Source of the DNA: Anaerolineae bacterium
GTDB lineage: Bacteria; Chloroflexota; Anaerolineae; Aggregatilineales; Ch27
Assembly (NCBI GenBank): GCA_013178165.1
Contig: JABLXG010000019.1
Span: forward strand, 1-64,000
Length of the DNA: 64,000 nt
Direction of reading: 5' to 3'
Both the position numbers and the translations under genes were made by a program. Shown piece by piece: positions 28,101-36,497 of the stretch. The stretch's first letter is position 1; each line of letters opens with the position of its first letter. The notes under the pieces are model-generated. The model made no database searches. It was not told where the DNA came from and was given only the letters and a program-made list of their open reading frames with translations.

Positions 28101-28439
28101 ATCCAGGCGATCTGCTACAAGATCGTGGACATCGCTAACCATCGCCACCTGCAGCGCATCCGCCGCCCGGTGCTGGAGGAGGCGGTGAACTGGCTTTACG
28201 GGGCGCATGGGTTGTACTTTGAACACCTGTGGGAGGATGTGGGGGAAGAGGGGCGGCGGCTCCTGGAATTGCTGGCTGAGGGGCCGGTCGCCCTGACACG
28301 CGAACAGATTGGCAGCGTGGGCGGGCAGGCGCTGCTCAAGCGGCGGCTGATCAGCCAGGACGCGGAGGGCCGCCACCGGATTGCGATCCCGCTGGTGCAG
28401 GAATGGGTCAGCCGGCGGGTGGTGGGTATAGTGCAATAA
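25188..28439 (+). CDS. TIR-membrane-STAND NTPase protein
   Basis: 1083 residues. An N-terminal TIR-like domain (1-~128) has the SERCHWEVAEAK helix with Glu72 at the catalytic position, matching SEYCRREYE and SRYCQQEIA of the next TIR genes. A block of about five hydrophobic helices (~163-275) follows, then a long all-helical region (~280-735). The ATPase region (~738-1060) begins FKGRLELAREIVDWL with Walker A HGPRRMGKTSFL near 764 and Walker B LLVTIDEFEK near 861. A winged-helix-like tail ends the protein. The ATPase resembles that of the upstream gene but with a canonical Walker A. The order TIR-TM-helical-NTPase suggests a membrane sensor/effector that oligomerises on ATP binding. Spacing to the upstream gene indicates a shared transcript. 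Confidence 0.7.
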   Translation: MRLFVACAGPDEPVRELINILDDFDHQALLDLWLLAGPRYPRKRLRAVIQRSDALLLIITPESMTSERCHWEVAEAKRQGVPVVEVLFGGEAAGAGLVEDASRDGMRISFADGLTPEAVGSLLRLLDKVRPLMANRRQEPQARGQQTGQGWVERLTGQTSAAVLLTLAFILLANLVSSLGVTVIVAAEPVVITFLAALLQAGGGPIFALPLVLVTFLPLRFSMVVHVLLQSALLLGYLLTPGAGFWSYATLALVGLLGVVLGRLRLLLWPWLTYRMMTEHRRLVEQLEAGVADSERIDRLVHLLDQPLAIPPGGSTAAMLSLATAGLSPEEFVARTENVARQQRYQAVVGEMGLRKLRQASGLEDALSVIERHNLVPDSSICMRSMLEKVRYAGSGLEKLRIYARFLQQLEDGRQALRREHQPNWQQTLQIYQFISDLIYQAIDFSQVQAYWATYDALEAAVGNIRVALAARREADGDPHSAVERALQQLGQAIDGVQCLRLDMGSFSAREQRWQQAMLETALDPRQFLSMDYQERQALVRREVERLNALAYSQPASWLAIDRNAVQLTEHHNPWCVLAVLLVDLLRDIHRLDAAYVGWAAGELTRVLNRIRSVQDVAELEHRLVNLIISGDSYGSLIDSTLQSLLDISEAASTALRWPGESLQHQQSVIDALEKCNQLRLRLQTRYTHQRASQWAVAVQHMAEVLETHIGQLQARTAVRYRNPYIVGKPIPARNPTLFKGRLELAREIVDWLNSANRPTLVLHGPRRMGKTSFLLQLQNLLRGWNDTYIPVFLSGQEAGVQQNDASFFYFLARAIYFRMVQRTGAQIARPTLEQYTANPYATLSPWLQDQIYPLLEEGQVLLVTIDEFEKVGAAIRSGSLTLRILDFLRDTMQHSEHMLFLFCGVETLDALGPNAASYFISVQTVEISYLSEKAAQELIRMPTNEPGDVPTYEREVVAEILRLTNCHPFLIQAICYKIVDIANHRHLQRIRRPVLEEAVNWLYGAHGLYFEHLWEDVGEEGRRLLELLAEGPVALTREQIGSVGGQALLKRRLISQDAEGRHRIAIPLVQEWVSRRVVGIVQ

Positions 28440-28494
28440 TTGGAGTGAAAGTGTATTAATTGATAATTGGATTGTGACGTGATACTAACACTAC

Positions 28495-28533
28495 TTGCAT
28501 TGTTTTCGCGGTTTCGAGTACAATGGTTATAAT
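28495..28533 (+). promoter_or_regulatory. Promoter region of the TIR-HEAT gene
   Basis: TTGCAT (28495-28500), 18 bp, TACAAT (28519-28524); a second perfect TATAAT lies at 28528-28533. The 28440-28610 spacer is strikingly AT-rich. It gives the third TIR gene its own start despite its common orientation with the first two. Confidence 0.6.
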
Positions 28534-28610
28534 TCACTAACTTAACGTACTCTTTGCAGAATATATGTTCTATGGCCTTATTCGTGTGATCTGGAGCCGC
28601 TGAACTTATT

Positions 28611-31600
28611 ATGGCCCACGCACAGCCGGTTTACCTGAGTTACGCCGCCAGCGATGCCGCCTTTGCTTTGCACTTGGCCGCCGCTCTAAAGATCCGCGGG
28701 GTGAACGTCTGGCTGGATCGCCTGGATCAGGGGACGGAAGAGCGGAGCCTGCGCACGGTGCAGGGGCGGATGGCAGGCTGTGCGGGGGTGCTGGCGGTGC
28801 TCAGCCCCGCCTACCTGGAGTCGCGCTATTGCCAGCAGGAGATCGCGATCGCCGAGCAACTTGACCGGCCGATCGTGCCCGTTCTGTTGCGGCCCATCCC
28901 CGCCATTGCCGGGACGAGCGATCTGCAGGTGGTTGACTTTGCTGGTTGGTCGCAGCCGGACCTCTTCGCCGCCCGGCTGGATGATCTGCTCGACGAACTG
29001 GGAAGCTCTGTCCCTACTGCGATGACGACCGCGCCCGCCCCGCGCGAGCAGTATCTGATCCGCCTGATCGCCCGTCTGGAGGCGCGGTGCATCGCTGTCG
29101 AGCAGACGATCGTCCCTGCCCGGCAGCGCCGCCAGGCGGAGCAGGCGACACTGCGCCCGGAGCCGTTCGGCGTGGAACGCTGGCTGAGCGACGGATTGTT
29201 CGAAGTACAGGACGATCGCCAGCCGGCGGGGGCAGGCTTTCGCCGCCAGTCAACGCGTCTGGAAGGCATCGCCGCTGTAGCTCGTCAGTATCCGCGTTTT
29301 GTGCTCATCGGGCCGCCAGCGGTGGGCAAGACGACGCTGCTCAACTACCTGGCGCTGGGAGCGGCCCGCGCCAGCCTGACCGCGCCGGAATCCACACCAC
29401 TGCCGATTTTGTTGCGCTGTGTGGACTGGGCTGCGGGCCAGACGGCTGTCCAGTTCGTCCGGGCCGGCTGGCCGCTGGAAACCGACCCGGTAACCCTGTT
29501 GCAGCAGGGCCGGGCGGCACTCTACCTGGACGGGCTGGGAGAGACTGATCCGGCCATCGCTGCCGCCCAGGCTGAAGCGTTGCGGCGCTGGCTGGAAGGG
29601 GATGAGGCCCCTCAGCGGCTGGTGGTCACCTGCGAGGAGCAGACCTATGCGCGTGGCCTGACCCTGGAGTTACCGGTCGTCCGTCCGGTGCCCTGGGACC
29701 GCGCCCAGGTACAGGCTTACGTGGCCGACTACCTGGATGAGGAAAAGGCGCGACGGGTGCTCCTGCGGTTGTTGCCGGATGAAGAACACCCGACCCTGAA
29801 CAGCCTGACCTCCTTCCTGCATCATCCCCTGTTGCTCAGCATTTTCTCCCACATTTGCGAAATCCTGCCCGAAGACATCACCGCTTACAGCCTGGGGTTC
29901 CTGCTGGAGCAGTATGTGGTTGAGCTGTGGGAGCAGCGTGCGGCGGCGGCGACCGTCACCTTCCAGGAGATGGAGGCGGGTCTTTCCGCCCTGGCCTATG
30001 CCGCTGTGGTTGAGGAGATGCCGGTCTACCTGCCGGAAGCGTACGTTCAGGCTCACGTGCGTGACCCGCACCTGCTGGCCCCGGAGAACAGCGCCGCTTT
30101 TCTGGAGTTCAGCCGGGGTAACGTGCGCTTCATCCACGGCCTGATTCGCTACTATTTCGCCGCGCTGCACCTGATGAGTCTGGAACCGGCAGCCTGGCTG
30201 CAGCCGCCGCAGTTTGACCCCAGCGAGAACCGCATCCCGCAGCCGCTGGATCCGGTGGCGATCATCGCCGCCGGGTTGCTGCCGGATGTGGCGACCTACC
30301 TGAGGTCCATCGCGGCGATCGATCCCTACCTGGCGCTGGAATGCGCTGCCAGCGGCGTCCAGCTGGCTGAGGAGGCTTATGCCCGCCTGGTGGAGACTCT
30401 GCTCAACGCGCCGTCGGTGACTGCTGGCGGCGGGCGCGTAGCGGCCCTGCGCCTGTTGCCGCCCCGGATGCTGCAGGAACGCTTGCCGCTCCTGCTGGCG
30501 GTGATGCGTGATGGCTCCTGGGATGCCCGCTGGGCGGCGGTGGATGCCCTGCTGGAACCGGGCCTGCCGCTGGCGCTGGAAGTGGTGGAGTCGCTGCAGG
30601 ATTTCAACCCCGCCCTGCGGGAGGCGGCAGCCAGCGGTCTGCGCCAGATCGGGGAATCAGTGCTGCCCACGTTGATGGCGCTGCTGCGGAATGGTGAGCC
30701 GGATGTGCGGGCCAACGCGGCCTGGGCGCTGGGCAGCCTGGCTGATCGCGCAGCCGTTCCGGCGCTGGTGGAGGCGCTCTACGATCCAGATGAGGGCGTT
30801 GTAGACCGGGCAGCGACCGCCCTGGGGCTGATCAAGGACCCGGCGGCCATCCCCTGGCTGGCGCACCTGCTGACTCATGCCAGCGTCGGGGTGCGCCGCG
30901 CTGCGGCAGAAGCGTTGCTCTGGCTGGGCGGCGAGGCGATCTCGGCCATGCTCGATGCTGTGCGTGAAGGCGATGGGGAGACGCGCGAACTGGTCATTGC
31001 GACTCTGCGCGCGGCTCCGGATAAGGCGGTCCGTCAGGCGTTGCTGGACGCGACCGGGCACCCGGATGTGGAAGTACGCAGCGCAGCCGTCGAAGCTCTG
31101 GGCGAAGCGGAGGATGATGTGACGATAACTCACCTGATCAGGCGGCTGCGGGACAAAGGTCAGTCCCAGTGGCGTTCCGAAACTATCTCCGAGACGGCCC
31201 GTCAGATGCTCCAGCGCTCAGGCCAGCCGCGCGCCCTGCAGGCAGTGGCCGATTGGGAACATGAGGAGGCCTACGCCCGCCAGATTGAAGGGTTGGATGA
31301 CACCATGCCGGACGAGGAATTGCATGAGCTGCGCGGCAATCACCTGCCGGCCCGCGCCAACGGTAGCAATGGCTCCCAGAAATCCGCGGCCCGGGCCAAG
31401 GATCGGCTGCTGCACATGACCGGCAGTACGGCAGAAGCGCCCGATGGGCTGGCCAGCGCCAGCTGGGAAGAGCGCCGTGACGCTGTGGCGGCACTCGCTC
31501 ACCGCGACGCACGAGTGGCCCTGCCGCTGTTGAAGCAGGCGCTCGACGACGAAGATCCGTACGTGCGCATCGCCGCCGTACGCGCCACTGGTGCCTTCAA

Positions 31601-32837
31601 GACGCGCGAGGCGCTGCAGTTGCTCCTGGTAGCCCTGGCCGATGAAGAAGTCCTGGTCTGTGACGCGGCGGCGGATGTGCTCCGCCAGATCGGTCGGCCA
31701 GCCATCCCTGGTCTGATCAGGGCACTGGGGGCGGAGAGCGTGGAGATGCGCGCCGCAGCGGTGGAAGTGCTGGGGGCGATTGCCGATCCGGAAGCCATCC
31801 CTCACCTGGCCCGGCTGCTGGAAGATACAGCGCGACCCTGGCTTTCGGACAAACGGGTATGCGACCTGGCTGCACAGGCCCTGCGGGCGATCAACACACC
31901 TGCGGCGCACCGCATCGTGCTGGAATGGCAGGCACGCCATGCACCGGACCCGGCGCAATTCGCCCGCCTGACCCAGGCCCAGATCGATCGGCTGACCGCC
32001 GGCGAGGCGACCGTAGAAGAATTGCTGGAAACCCTGCCGGAAAGAGAGGAACAGCCTGCGGCATCCTCCGAGACCACACCAGAAACTGACGGCAGCGATA
32101 TTCTGGCCGGTCTGCTGGCCGAGCTGCAGCAGGACGGCTGGGCGACCCGCCAGGAAGCGGCCAAGGCGCTGCGCGAATACGCCAAGCTCAACCAGGGCAG
32201 CACTGATGCCGCCATAATCCGCCAGCTTACCCACGCTTTGCAGGACCCCGACTGGGTGGTGCGCTGGGCAGTCGCCGAGGCGCTGGCCTCGATCGGCACG
32301 GCAAGCGCTGTGCCTGCGCTTGTTCCGCTGGTGGCCGATCCGCATTGGCTGGTGCGGGTGGCGGCCATCCGGGCGATTATGATGCTGGGTGACGCGGAGG
32401 TCGCGCCGGAATTGGTGGGCGCCCTCAGTGATCCTAAGGAGATGGTGCGGGAGGCGGCGGCGGAGGCGCTCGGCATGATCGGCGATCAGCGGGTGGCGCC
32501 CGCGCTATTACCGCTGCTGGATGACCCGGAGGAGTTTGTGCGGATGGCGGCCATTTACGCCCTGGGCCGCCTGCGCTATGCGCCTGCCCTGGAGGCGCTG
32601 GGCCGGGCGATCGCTGATCCCAGCGTCAACATCCGCTGGGCAGCGGCGGTAGCCGTCGCCGATGTGGGCGACCCGGCGGCGGTCCCGATTCTGGCGCCCG
32701 CGCTGGCCGATGCCAGCAGCCCCAGCTGGGGCGACGGGCGCGTGTGTGACGTGGCCGCCCGCGCGCTGGAGGCGCTTGATACGCCTGAGGCGCGGGAGGC
32801 GTTGGAAGCGTGGCGATCCACGTGTAGTCTGGTCTGA
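28611..32837 (+). CDS. TIR-NACHT-like NTPase with long HEAT-repeat array
   Basis: 1408 residues. TIR domain at ~5-131 (VYLSYAASDAAFALHLAAAL; WLDRLD; LSPAYLESRYCQQE with Glu77). The NTPase at ~225-480 has Walker A IGPPAVGKTTLLNYL near 234 and a LYLDGLGETD motif near 305, close to the NACHT DGLDE box but with Gly for Asp. Roughly 610-1400 is HEAT repeats (DPEAIPHLARLL-, AVPALVPLV-like units). These form three blocks, each ending with the same cap: a W/R-rich turn, an ALEALDTPEA-type helix pair and a final hydrophobic W. NACHT-HEAT proteins usually sense a ligand through the repeats and trigger the N-terminal effector, here TIR. It is probably cytosolic, as no TM was seen. It has its own promoter. 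Confidence 0.78.
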   Translation: MAHAQPVYLSYAASDAAFALHLAAALKIRGVNVWLDRLDQGTEERSLRTVQGRMAGCAGVLAVLSPAYLESRYCQQEIAIAEQLDRPIVPVLLRPIPAIAGTSDLQVVDFAGWSQPDLFAARLDDLLDELGSSVPTAMTTAPAPREQYLIRLIARLEARCIAVEQTIVPARQRRQAEQATLRPEPFGVERWLSDGLFEVQDDRQPAGAGFRRQSTRLEGIAAVARQYPRFVLIGPPAVGKTTLLNYLALGAARASLTAPESTPLPILLRCVDWAAGQTAVQFVRAGWPLETDPVTLLQQGRAALYLDGLGETDPAIAAAQAEALRRWLEGDEAPQRLVVTCEEQTYARGLTLELPVVRPVPWDRAQVQAYVADYLDEEKARRVLLRLLPDEEHPTLNSLTSFLHHPLLLSIFSHICEILPEDITAYSLGFLLEQYVVELWEQRAAAATVTFQEMEAGLSALAYAAVVEEMPVYLPEAYVQAHVRDPHLLAPENSAAFLEFSRGNVRFIHGLIRYYFAALHLMSLEPAAWLQPPQFDPSENRIPQPLDPVAIIAAGLLPDVATYLRSIAAIDPYLALECAASGVQLAEEAYARLVETLLNAPSVTAGGGRVAALRLLPPRMLQERLPLLLAVMRDGSWDARWAAVDALLEPGLPLALEVVESLQDFNPALREAAASGLRQIGESVLPTLMALLRNGEPDVRANAAWALGSLADRAAVPALVEALYDPDEGVVDRAATALGLIKDPAAIPWLAHLLTHASVGVRRAAAEALLWLGGEAISAMLDAVREGDGETRELVIATLRAAPDKAVRQALLDATGHPDVEVRSAAVEALGEAEDDVTITHLIRRLRDKGQSQWRSETISETARQMLQRSGQPRALQAVADWEHEEAYARQIEGLDDTMPDEELHELRGNHLPARANGSNGSQKSAARAKDRLLHMTGSTAEAPDGLASASWEERRDAVAALAHRDARVALPLLKQALDDEDPYVRIAAVRATGAFKTREALQLLLVALADEEVLVCDAAADVLRQIGRPAIPGLIRALGAESVEMRAAAVEVLGAIADPEAIPHLARLLEDTARPWLSDKRVCDLAAQALRAINTPAAHRIVLEWQARHAPDPAQFARLTQAQIDRLTAGEATVEELLETLPEREEQPAASSETTPETDGSDILAGLLAELQQDGWATRQEAAKALREYAKLNQGSTDAAIIRQLTHALQDPDWVVRWAVAEALASIGTASAVPALVPLVADPHWLVRVAAIRAIMMLGDAEVAPELVGALSDPKEMVREAAAEALGMIGDQRVAPALLPLLDDPEEFVRMAAIYALGRLRYAPALEALGRAIADPSVNIRWAAAVAVADVGDPAAVPILAPALADASSPSWGDGRVCDVAARALEALDTPEAREALEAWRSTCSLV

Positions 32838-33000
32838 GGGGGAAAGCGACAGGCAGGATAGGCGGGCGGCGCGCCACAGGGGGATGAGCAGGGGGGTGCG
32901 CTGGCAGCGGCGCTGACAATCCGACCGGCCCGCGAGTGTTTCTGAGCAATCGTGTTGTCCAGCAGTTCATGCGCGGGTTTTCATAGCAAGCAGGTCTCAC

Positions 33001-34878
33001 ATGCGTCTATTTATCAGCTATGCCAGAGTCGATCGACTGTATTGCCTCAAGATCGTCGATTTACTTGACGTGCACGAGACGTGGCTTGACCACCGGCTGT
33101 ACGCTGGCCAGAACTGGTGGAAGGAAATCCTCCGCCGCCTGGAATGGTGCGAGGGCTTCGTCTACTTGCTGTCGCCCGATTCGCTCGCCTCGGAGTATTG
33201 CCGCCGGGAGTACGAACTGGCCGTCAGTATGGGCCGCGCGATCATTCCTGTGCTGATCCACGAGCAGGTTTCCCTGCCGGAGGAACTGGCCAACATCCAG
33301 CATGTGGACCTCAGTCACGGGATCACGCCGGAAGGCGTGCGTATGCTGCTCAACTCTATCCATCTGGCCGAACGGCACATGCGCAGCCAGCCCGCCCGCC
33401 AGCCGGGCCGGATCTCATCGGAGGCACTCAAGCCGCCCGCGCCTGAGCAGGCACAGGTGATCTTTGCCGCCGCCGAAGCCATGGAAAAGGGCCAGTTCGA
33501 TCGGGCAGTCTTTCTGCTCAAGCAGGCCAAAGAGAATAACTTCAAGTCCAAGTTCATCGATCTGGATGTCCTGCTGCGGGAAGCGCTGATCGGGCTGGAA
33601 CAGCAATCGCTCCAGCGCGAGGCCGAGCGCGAGTACCGGCAGATCGCCGAATTGATGAAATTCAGCCGGACTCGTCGGCTGGGTTGCCAGGCGTTTCGCG
33701 CTTTCCAGCAGGAGTTCCCCAACCACGATCCGGACGGCATTGCTGAGATCTGTGCGGAGATGCAGGCTCAGGCCCGACAACCGGCGCAATCGATCGGGGG
33801 TAGCGCCCCCGCGCCTGCCGCCCTGCCCGCGACTACCCAGACGGCCCGACCTGCGCCGCAGACTCCTCAGCCTGTAGCCCGACCCGCGCCTCAGCCAGCC
33901 ACGGCGTCCGCTGCTACGAACCGTCCGACGGGGGCGCCGCCAGTCTCACCGCGAACCACAACCGGGGCAACTGCCCCATCGCCGGGTTATGGCAGCGCGG
34001 CAGGGACAGGTGGGCGCAGCAGCACATCGCTGGCGCAGTCGCTGCCGACGGTAGCGCCGCCACGGCCTCCATCCGCGGTAGCTACGCCTCAGCCGCGCAC
34101 CAATGGGCCAACGGGGCCAGCGACGCCGCCCCGTCCGACGCCCCGCGCGCCCGCGCCCTTCCGCCTGCGCCTGCTGCAATGGTGCGAAATCCCCACCGGG
34201 CCGGTGCTGCTGGGCAACAACAGCCAGGAAACGATGGCGCCGGAGGTCGTGGTTGACCGTTTTTACATCAGCAAGTACCTGGTCACCAACGAGCAGTACC
34301 AGGCTTTCCTGGATGCTCCCGACGGCTATGCCAATGAGCAATGGTGGGCATTTTCGCCGCACGCTCAACAATGGCGGGCGGAAAACCCGACTTCGCGCAG
34401 CTCCAAATTCAAGGGCGATGAGCGCCCGCGGGAGATGGTCAACTGGTTTGACGCCATGGCCTTTTGCGGCTGGCTGGGCAGCCGTCTCGGCGCTACCGTG
34501 ACGCTGCCCACCGTGCGCCAGTGGGTGCGCGCCGCCCGTGGCAGCGACAGCCGCACCTATCCCTGGGGCAATAAGTTCGATGAAGACCGCTGCAATACCA
34601 GCCACAGCCGGCTGAAGATGACCACGCCGGTCACGCGCTACCCGAACGGGGCCAGCCCGTTCGGCGTGTTCGATATGGCTGGCAATGTCTGGGAGTGGTG
34701 TCGCAACCCCAAAGGCGATGACAGCGATGTGCCGGAGATCACCAGTGCCCAGGAACGCGCCGTACATGGCGGCTCCTTTATCGGGCCGGCGGAACGGGCC
34801 AGCATCGTGTTCCAGTACTATTTGAATCCGCGCCTGTATTTCTCCTCGATCGGGTTCCGCGTGGTGTTGCTGCGCTGA
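33001..34878 (+). CDS. TIR protein with C-terminal FGE/SUMF1-like domain
   Basis: 625 residues. A canonical TIR domain (1-~125) begins MRLFISYARVDR and has WLDHRLYAGQNWWKEI and LSPDSLASEYCRREYELA, with Glu70 as the likely catalytic residue. A helical segment (~145-250) and a long Ala/Pro/Thr-rich linker (~255-388) follow. The formylglycine-generating-enzyme fold runs from ~390: FYISKYLVTNEQYQAFLD, PREMVNWFDAMAFCGWLG, LPTVRQWVRAARG, FDMAGNVWEWC, HGGSF...GFR. The substrate-reactive Cys pair of true FGE is not evident around HGGSF, so it is probably a ligand-binding domain rather than a sulfatase-activating enzyme. FGE folds are used as sensors in several NTPase-linked conflict systems. The gene starts at ATG 33001, about 160 bp after the TIR-HEAT gene, and ends at a good terminator. 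Confidence 0.78.
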   Translation: MRLFISYARVDRLYCLKIVDLLDVHETWLDHRLYAGQNWWKEILRRLEWCEGFVYLLSPDSLASEYCRREYELAVSMGRAIIPVLIHEQVSLPEELANIQHVDLSHGITPEGVRMLLNSIHLAERHMRSQPARQPGRISSEALKPPAPEQAQVIFAAAEAMEKGQFDRAVFLLKQAKENNFKSKFIDLDVLLREALIGLEQQSLQREAEREYRQIAELMKFSRTRRLGCQAFRAFQQEFPNHDPDGIAEICAEMQAQARQPAQSIGGSAPAPAALPATTQTARPAPQTPQPVARPAPQPATASAATNRPTGAPPVSPRTTTGATAPSPGYGSAAGTGGRSSTSLAQSLPTVAPPRPPSAVATPQPRTNGPTGPATPPRPTPRAPAPFRLRLLQWCEIPTGPVLLGNNSQETMAPEVVVDRFYISKYLVTNEQYQAFLDAPDGYANEQWWAFSPHAQQWRAENPTSRSSKFKGDERPREMVNWFDAMAFCGWLGSRLGATVTLPTVRQWVRAARGSDSRTYPWGNKFDEDRCNTSHSRLKMTTPVTRYPNGASPFGVFDMAGNVWEWCRNPKGDDSDVPEITSAQERAVHGGSFIGPAERASIVFQYYLNPRLYFSSIGFRVVLLR

Positions 34879-34908
34879 ACCGACCGATCCGGCGTTTCGG
34901 CCAGATCG

Positions 34909-34947
34909 CAGCCGGGGCGGCCTCGAACCGTCCCGGCTGTTGTTGTC
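34909..34947 (+). terminator. Terminator closing the TIR cluster
   Basis: Twelve-bp stem CAGCCGGGGCGG (34909-34920) with 34928-34939, one G-T pair and a 7-nt loop, followed by TTGTTGT. Confidence 0.7.
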
Positions 34948-35039
34948 GGTCAGTCCCTTCGCGCCGGGACGTCTGGCCTGACTGAAAGCGACTGTTCTGT
35001 TACACTTGAAAGCACGCGCATATTGGAAAGACTCTGGCG

Positions 35040-35864
35040 ATGAGCGGGGAGAACTGGCACAGTCTGTACATTCCAACCGGCGAAAGAGAAGCGCAGGATG
35101 TAGCGCGGACGTTGAGGGAAGCGCTCATAGCCTGTGGCTATCAGCCTTACGACCCCTTTCCCGGCGGGTCAGGGCTGTCAGCGGTTGGCTGGACGGAGCG
35201 GGTGCGACACTTTGTGGCTCCGGTCCGCCAGGGTTGGATGCGCGTACTGGGCCAGCCGGATCGCCAGGCATTGCCGCTGCTGGCGGCAACGCTGGGCGGA
35301 CCGTTGCTTCACGCCTGGCTGGAAGGCGAAGCCGGCGGTGTGACCGTCTGGACGGCGGAGGGCGCGAACGAATCGGCGGCGGCGCTGGAGCCGTGGCGGC
35401 GGGCGGACTGCCCGGCGGAAGCGCTGGCGCGCGCGCTGAACGGCTCGCTGGAGGCAGCGGATGCTCCGCTTGAGCCGGACATACCATTACCTGCCGAGAT
35501 GCAGGCGCTGGCCCGATCGGTAGACCCGGCGCAGGCGCGCCGGTTGATCGATCGCCTGACCCGGACGGTCTTCGACAAACTGGGCGGCGCTGACCCGGCG
35601 ATCCGGGCCGGGGCGATGGCCTTGCTACCGGGCGGCCCGGCCTGGGCTAGCGCCGGAGGGCGGCGTTTGCAGGCGGTGATGGCCTGTCTGTGCGTCCCTC
35701 AGGATTGGCGCTGGCCGGATGAGCGCGATCTGCTGGCGGCTTATCAGGTTGCGCGGGCACGCCAGCATCGCCCGGATGGCCTGCGCCTGCCGGGAGATGA
35801 TGAAGCGCTGGCCCGCCTGCCGGAGGCGCTGGATTATCTGCCTGTTTACGCCGGGCGGCGCTGA
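35040..35864 (+). CDS. Protein of unknown function
   Basis: 274 residues, soluble, with no signal peptide or TM helix. Notable segments are an N-terminal LYIPTGEREAQDVARTLREA, a central EMQALARSVDPAQARRLIDR helix and a Leu/Ala-rich C-terminus ending DYLPVYAGRR. GGAAAG lies about 10 nt before the ATG. No domain was recognised. It follows the TIR cluster after a terminator, so it is probably not part of that transcript, and it leads a short co-directional run with a methyltransferase, a membrane protein and MgtC. Confidence 0.5.
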   Translation: MSGENWHSLYIPTGEREAQDVARTLREALIACGYQPYDPFPGGSGLSAVGWTERVRHFVAPVRQGWMRVLGQPDRQALPLLAATLGGPLLHAWLEGEAGGVTVWTAEGANESAAALEPWRRADCPAEALARALNGSLEAADAPLEPDIPLPAEMQALARSVDPAQARRLIDRLTRTVFDKLGGADPAIRAGAMALLPGGPAWASAGGRRLQAVMACLCVPQDWRWPDERDLLAAYQVARARQHRPDGLRLPGDDEALARLPEALDYLPVYAGRR

Positions 35865-35891
35865 AGTTGCCGCACCATGCATGGAGCAGCG

Positions 35892-36497
35892 ATGGCGGTG
35901 AACGATCGTGTGCACTGGGATGGTGTGTATGACCAGCAGGCAGGGCGGGCGTATCCACCGCCGGACGCGCTGCTGGTGGCCTATGCGCCACGTCCCCTGG
36001 TGGGGGGCAGCGCCCCCGTCGCGCTGGATGTGGCGGCGGGGTTGGGTCAGAATGCGCTCTGGCTGGCCGCGCGGGGCTACCGGGTACGGGCGCTGGATAT
36101 CAGCCCTGTGGCGCTGGAACGTGGACGGGCAGAGATGGTTCGGCGCGGCCTGAGTGGGGTGGACTTTGTCGTGGTCGATCTGGAGGACCCGGCGGCGGTG
36201 GCGGCCTGTCTGCCGCCAGAGTCCGCTGACCTGATCTGCTGCTTTCGCTACCTGAACCGGGCGCTATTCCCCGCCTTGCGGATGGCGGTCAGGCCGGGCG
36301 GACTGATCATCTACCAGACCTATAACGTGCGTCACCTGGAGTCGCGGGCGGGCATGAACCGCGCTTACCTGCTGGAACCGGGGGGGCTGGCGGGTTTCTT
36401 CCCTGGCTGGGAGGTGTGGCATAACGACGAGGTCGGTGATCTATCGCGTTTTGTAGGGCGGCGACCGATGCATGCGGAACGCTCAGGAGGATCATGA
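35892..36497 (+). CDS. Class I SAM-dependent methyltransferase
   Basis: 201 residues. The core is a typical class I fold: ALDVAAGLGQNALWLAARGY (motif I, SAM-binding), VRALDISPVALERGRAE (acidic motif II), DFVVVDLEDP and ADLICCFRYLNRALFP (motif IV). It is TehB/UbiE-like and the substrate cannot be told. The ATG at 35892 has GGAG 5 nt upstream; the in-frame ATG at 35877 lacks a site. Its TGA overlaps the ATG of the next gene (ATGA), so the pair is translationally coupled. Confidence 0.75.
   Translation: MAVNDRVHWDGVYDQQAGRAYPPPDALLVAYAPRPLVGGSAPVALDVAAGLGQNALWLAARGYRVRALDISPVALERGRAEMVRRGLSGVDFVVVDLEDPAAVAACLPPESADLICCFRYLNRALFPALRMAVRPGGLIIYQTYNVRHLESRAGMNRAYLLEPGGLAGFFPGWEVWHNDEVGDLSRFVGRRPMHAERSGGS

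Noticed and set aside
32838-33000. Reverse transcriptase or template repeat linked to the FGE domain (diversity-generating retroelement)
   Set aside because: No reverse transcriptase gene or repeat of the FGE C-terminal region was seen near the TIR-FGE gene.
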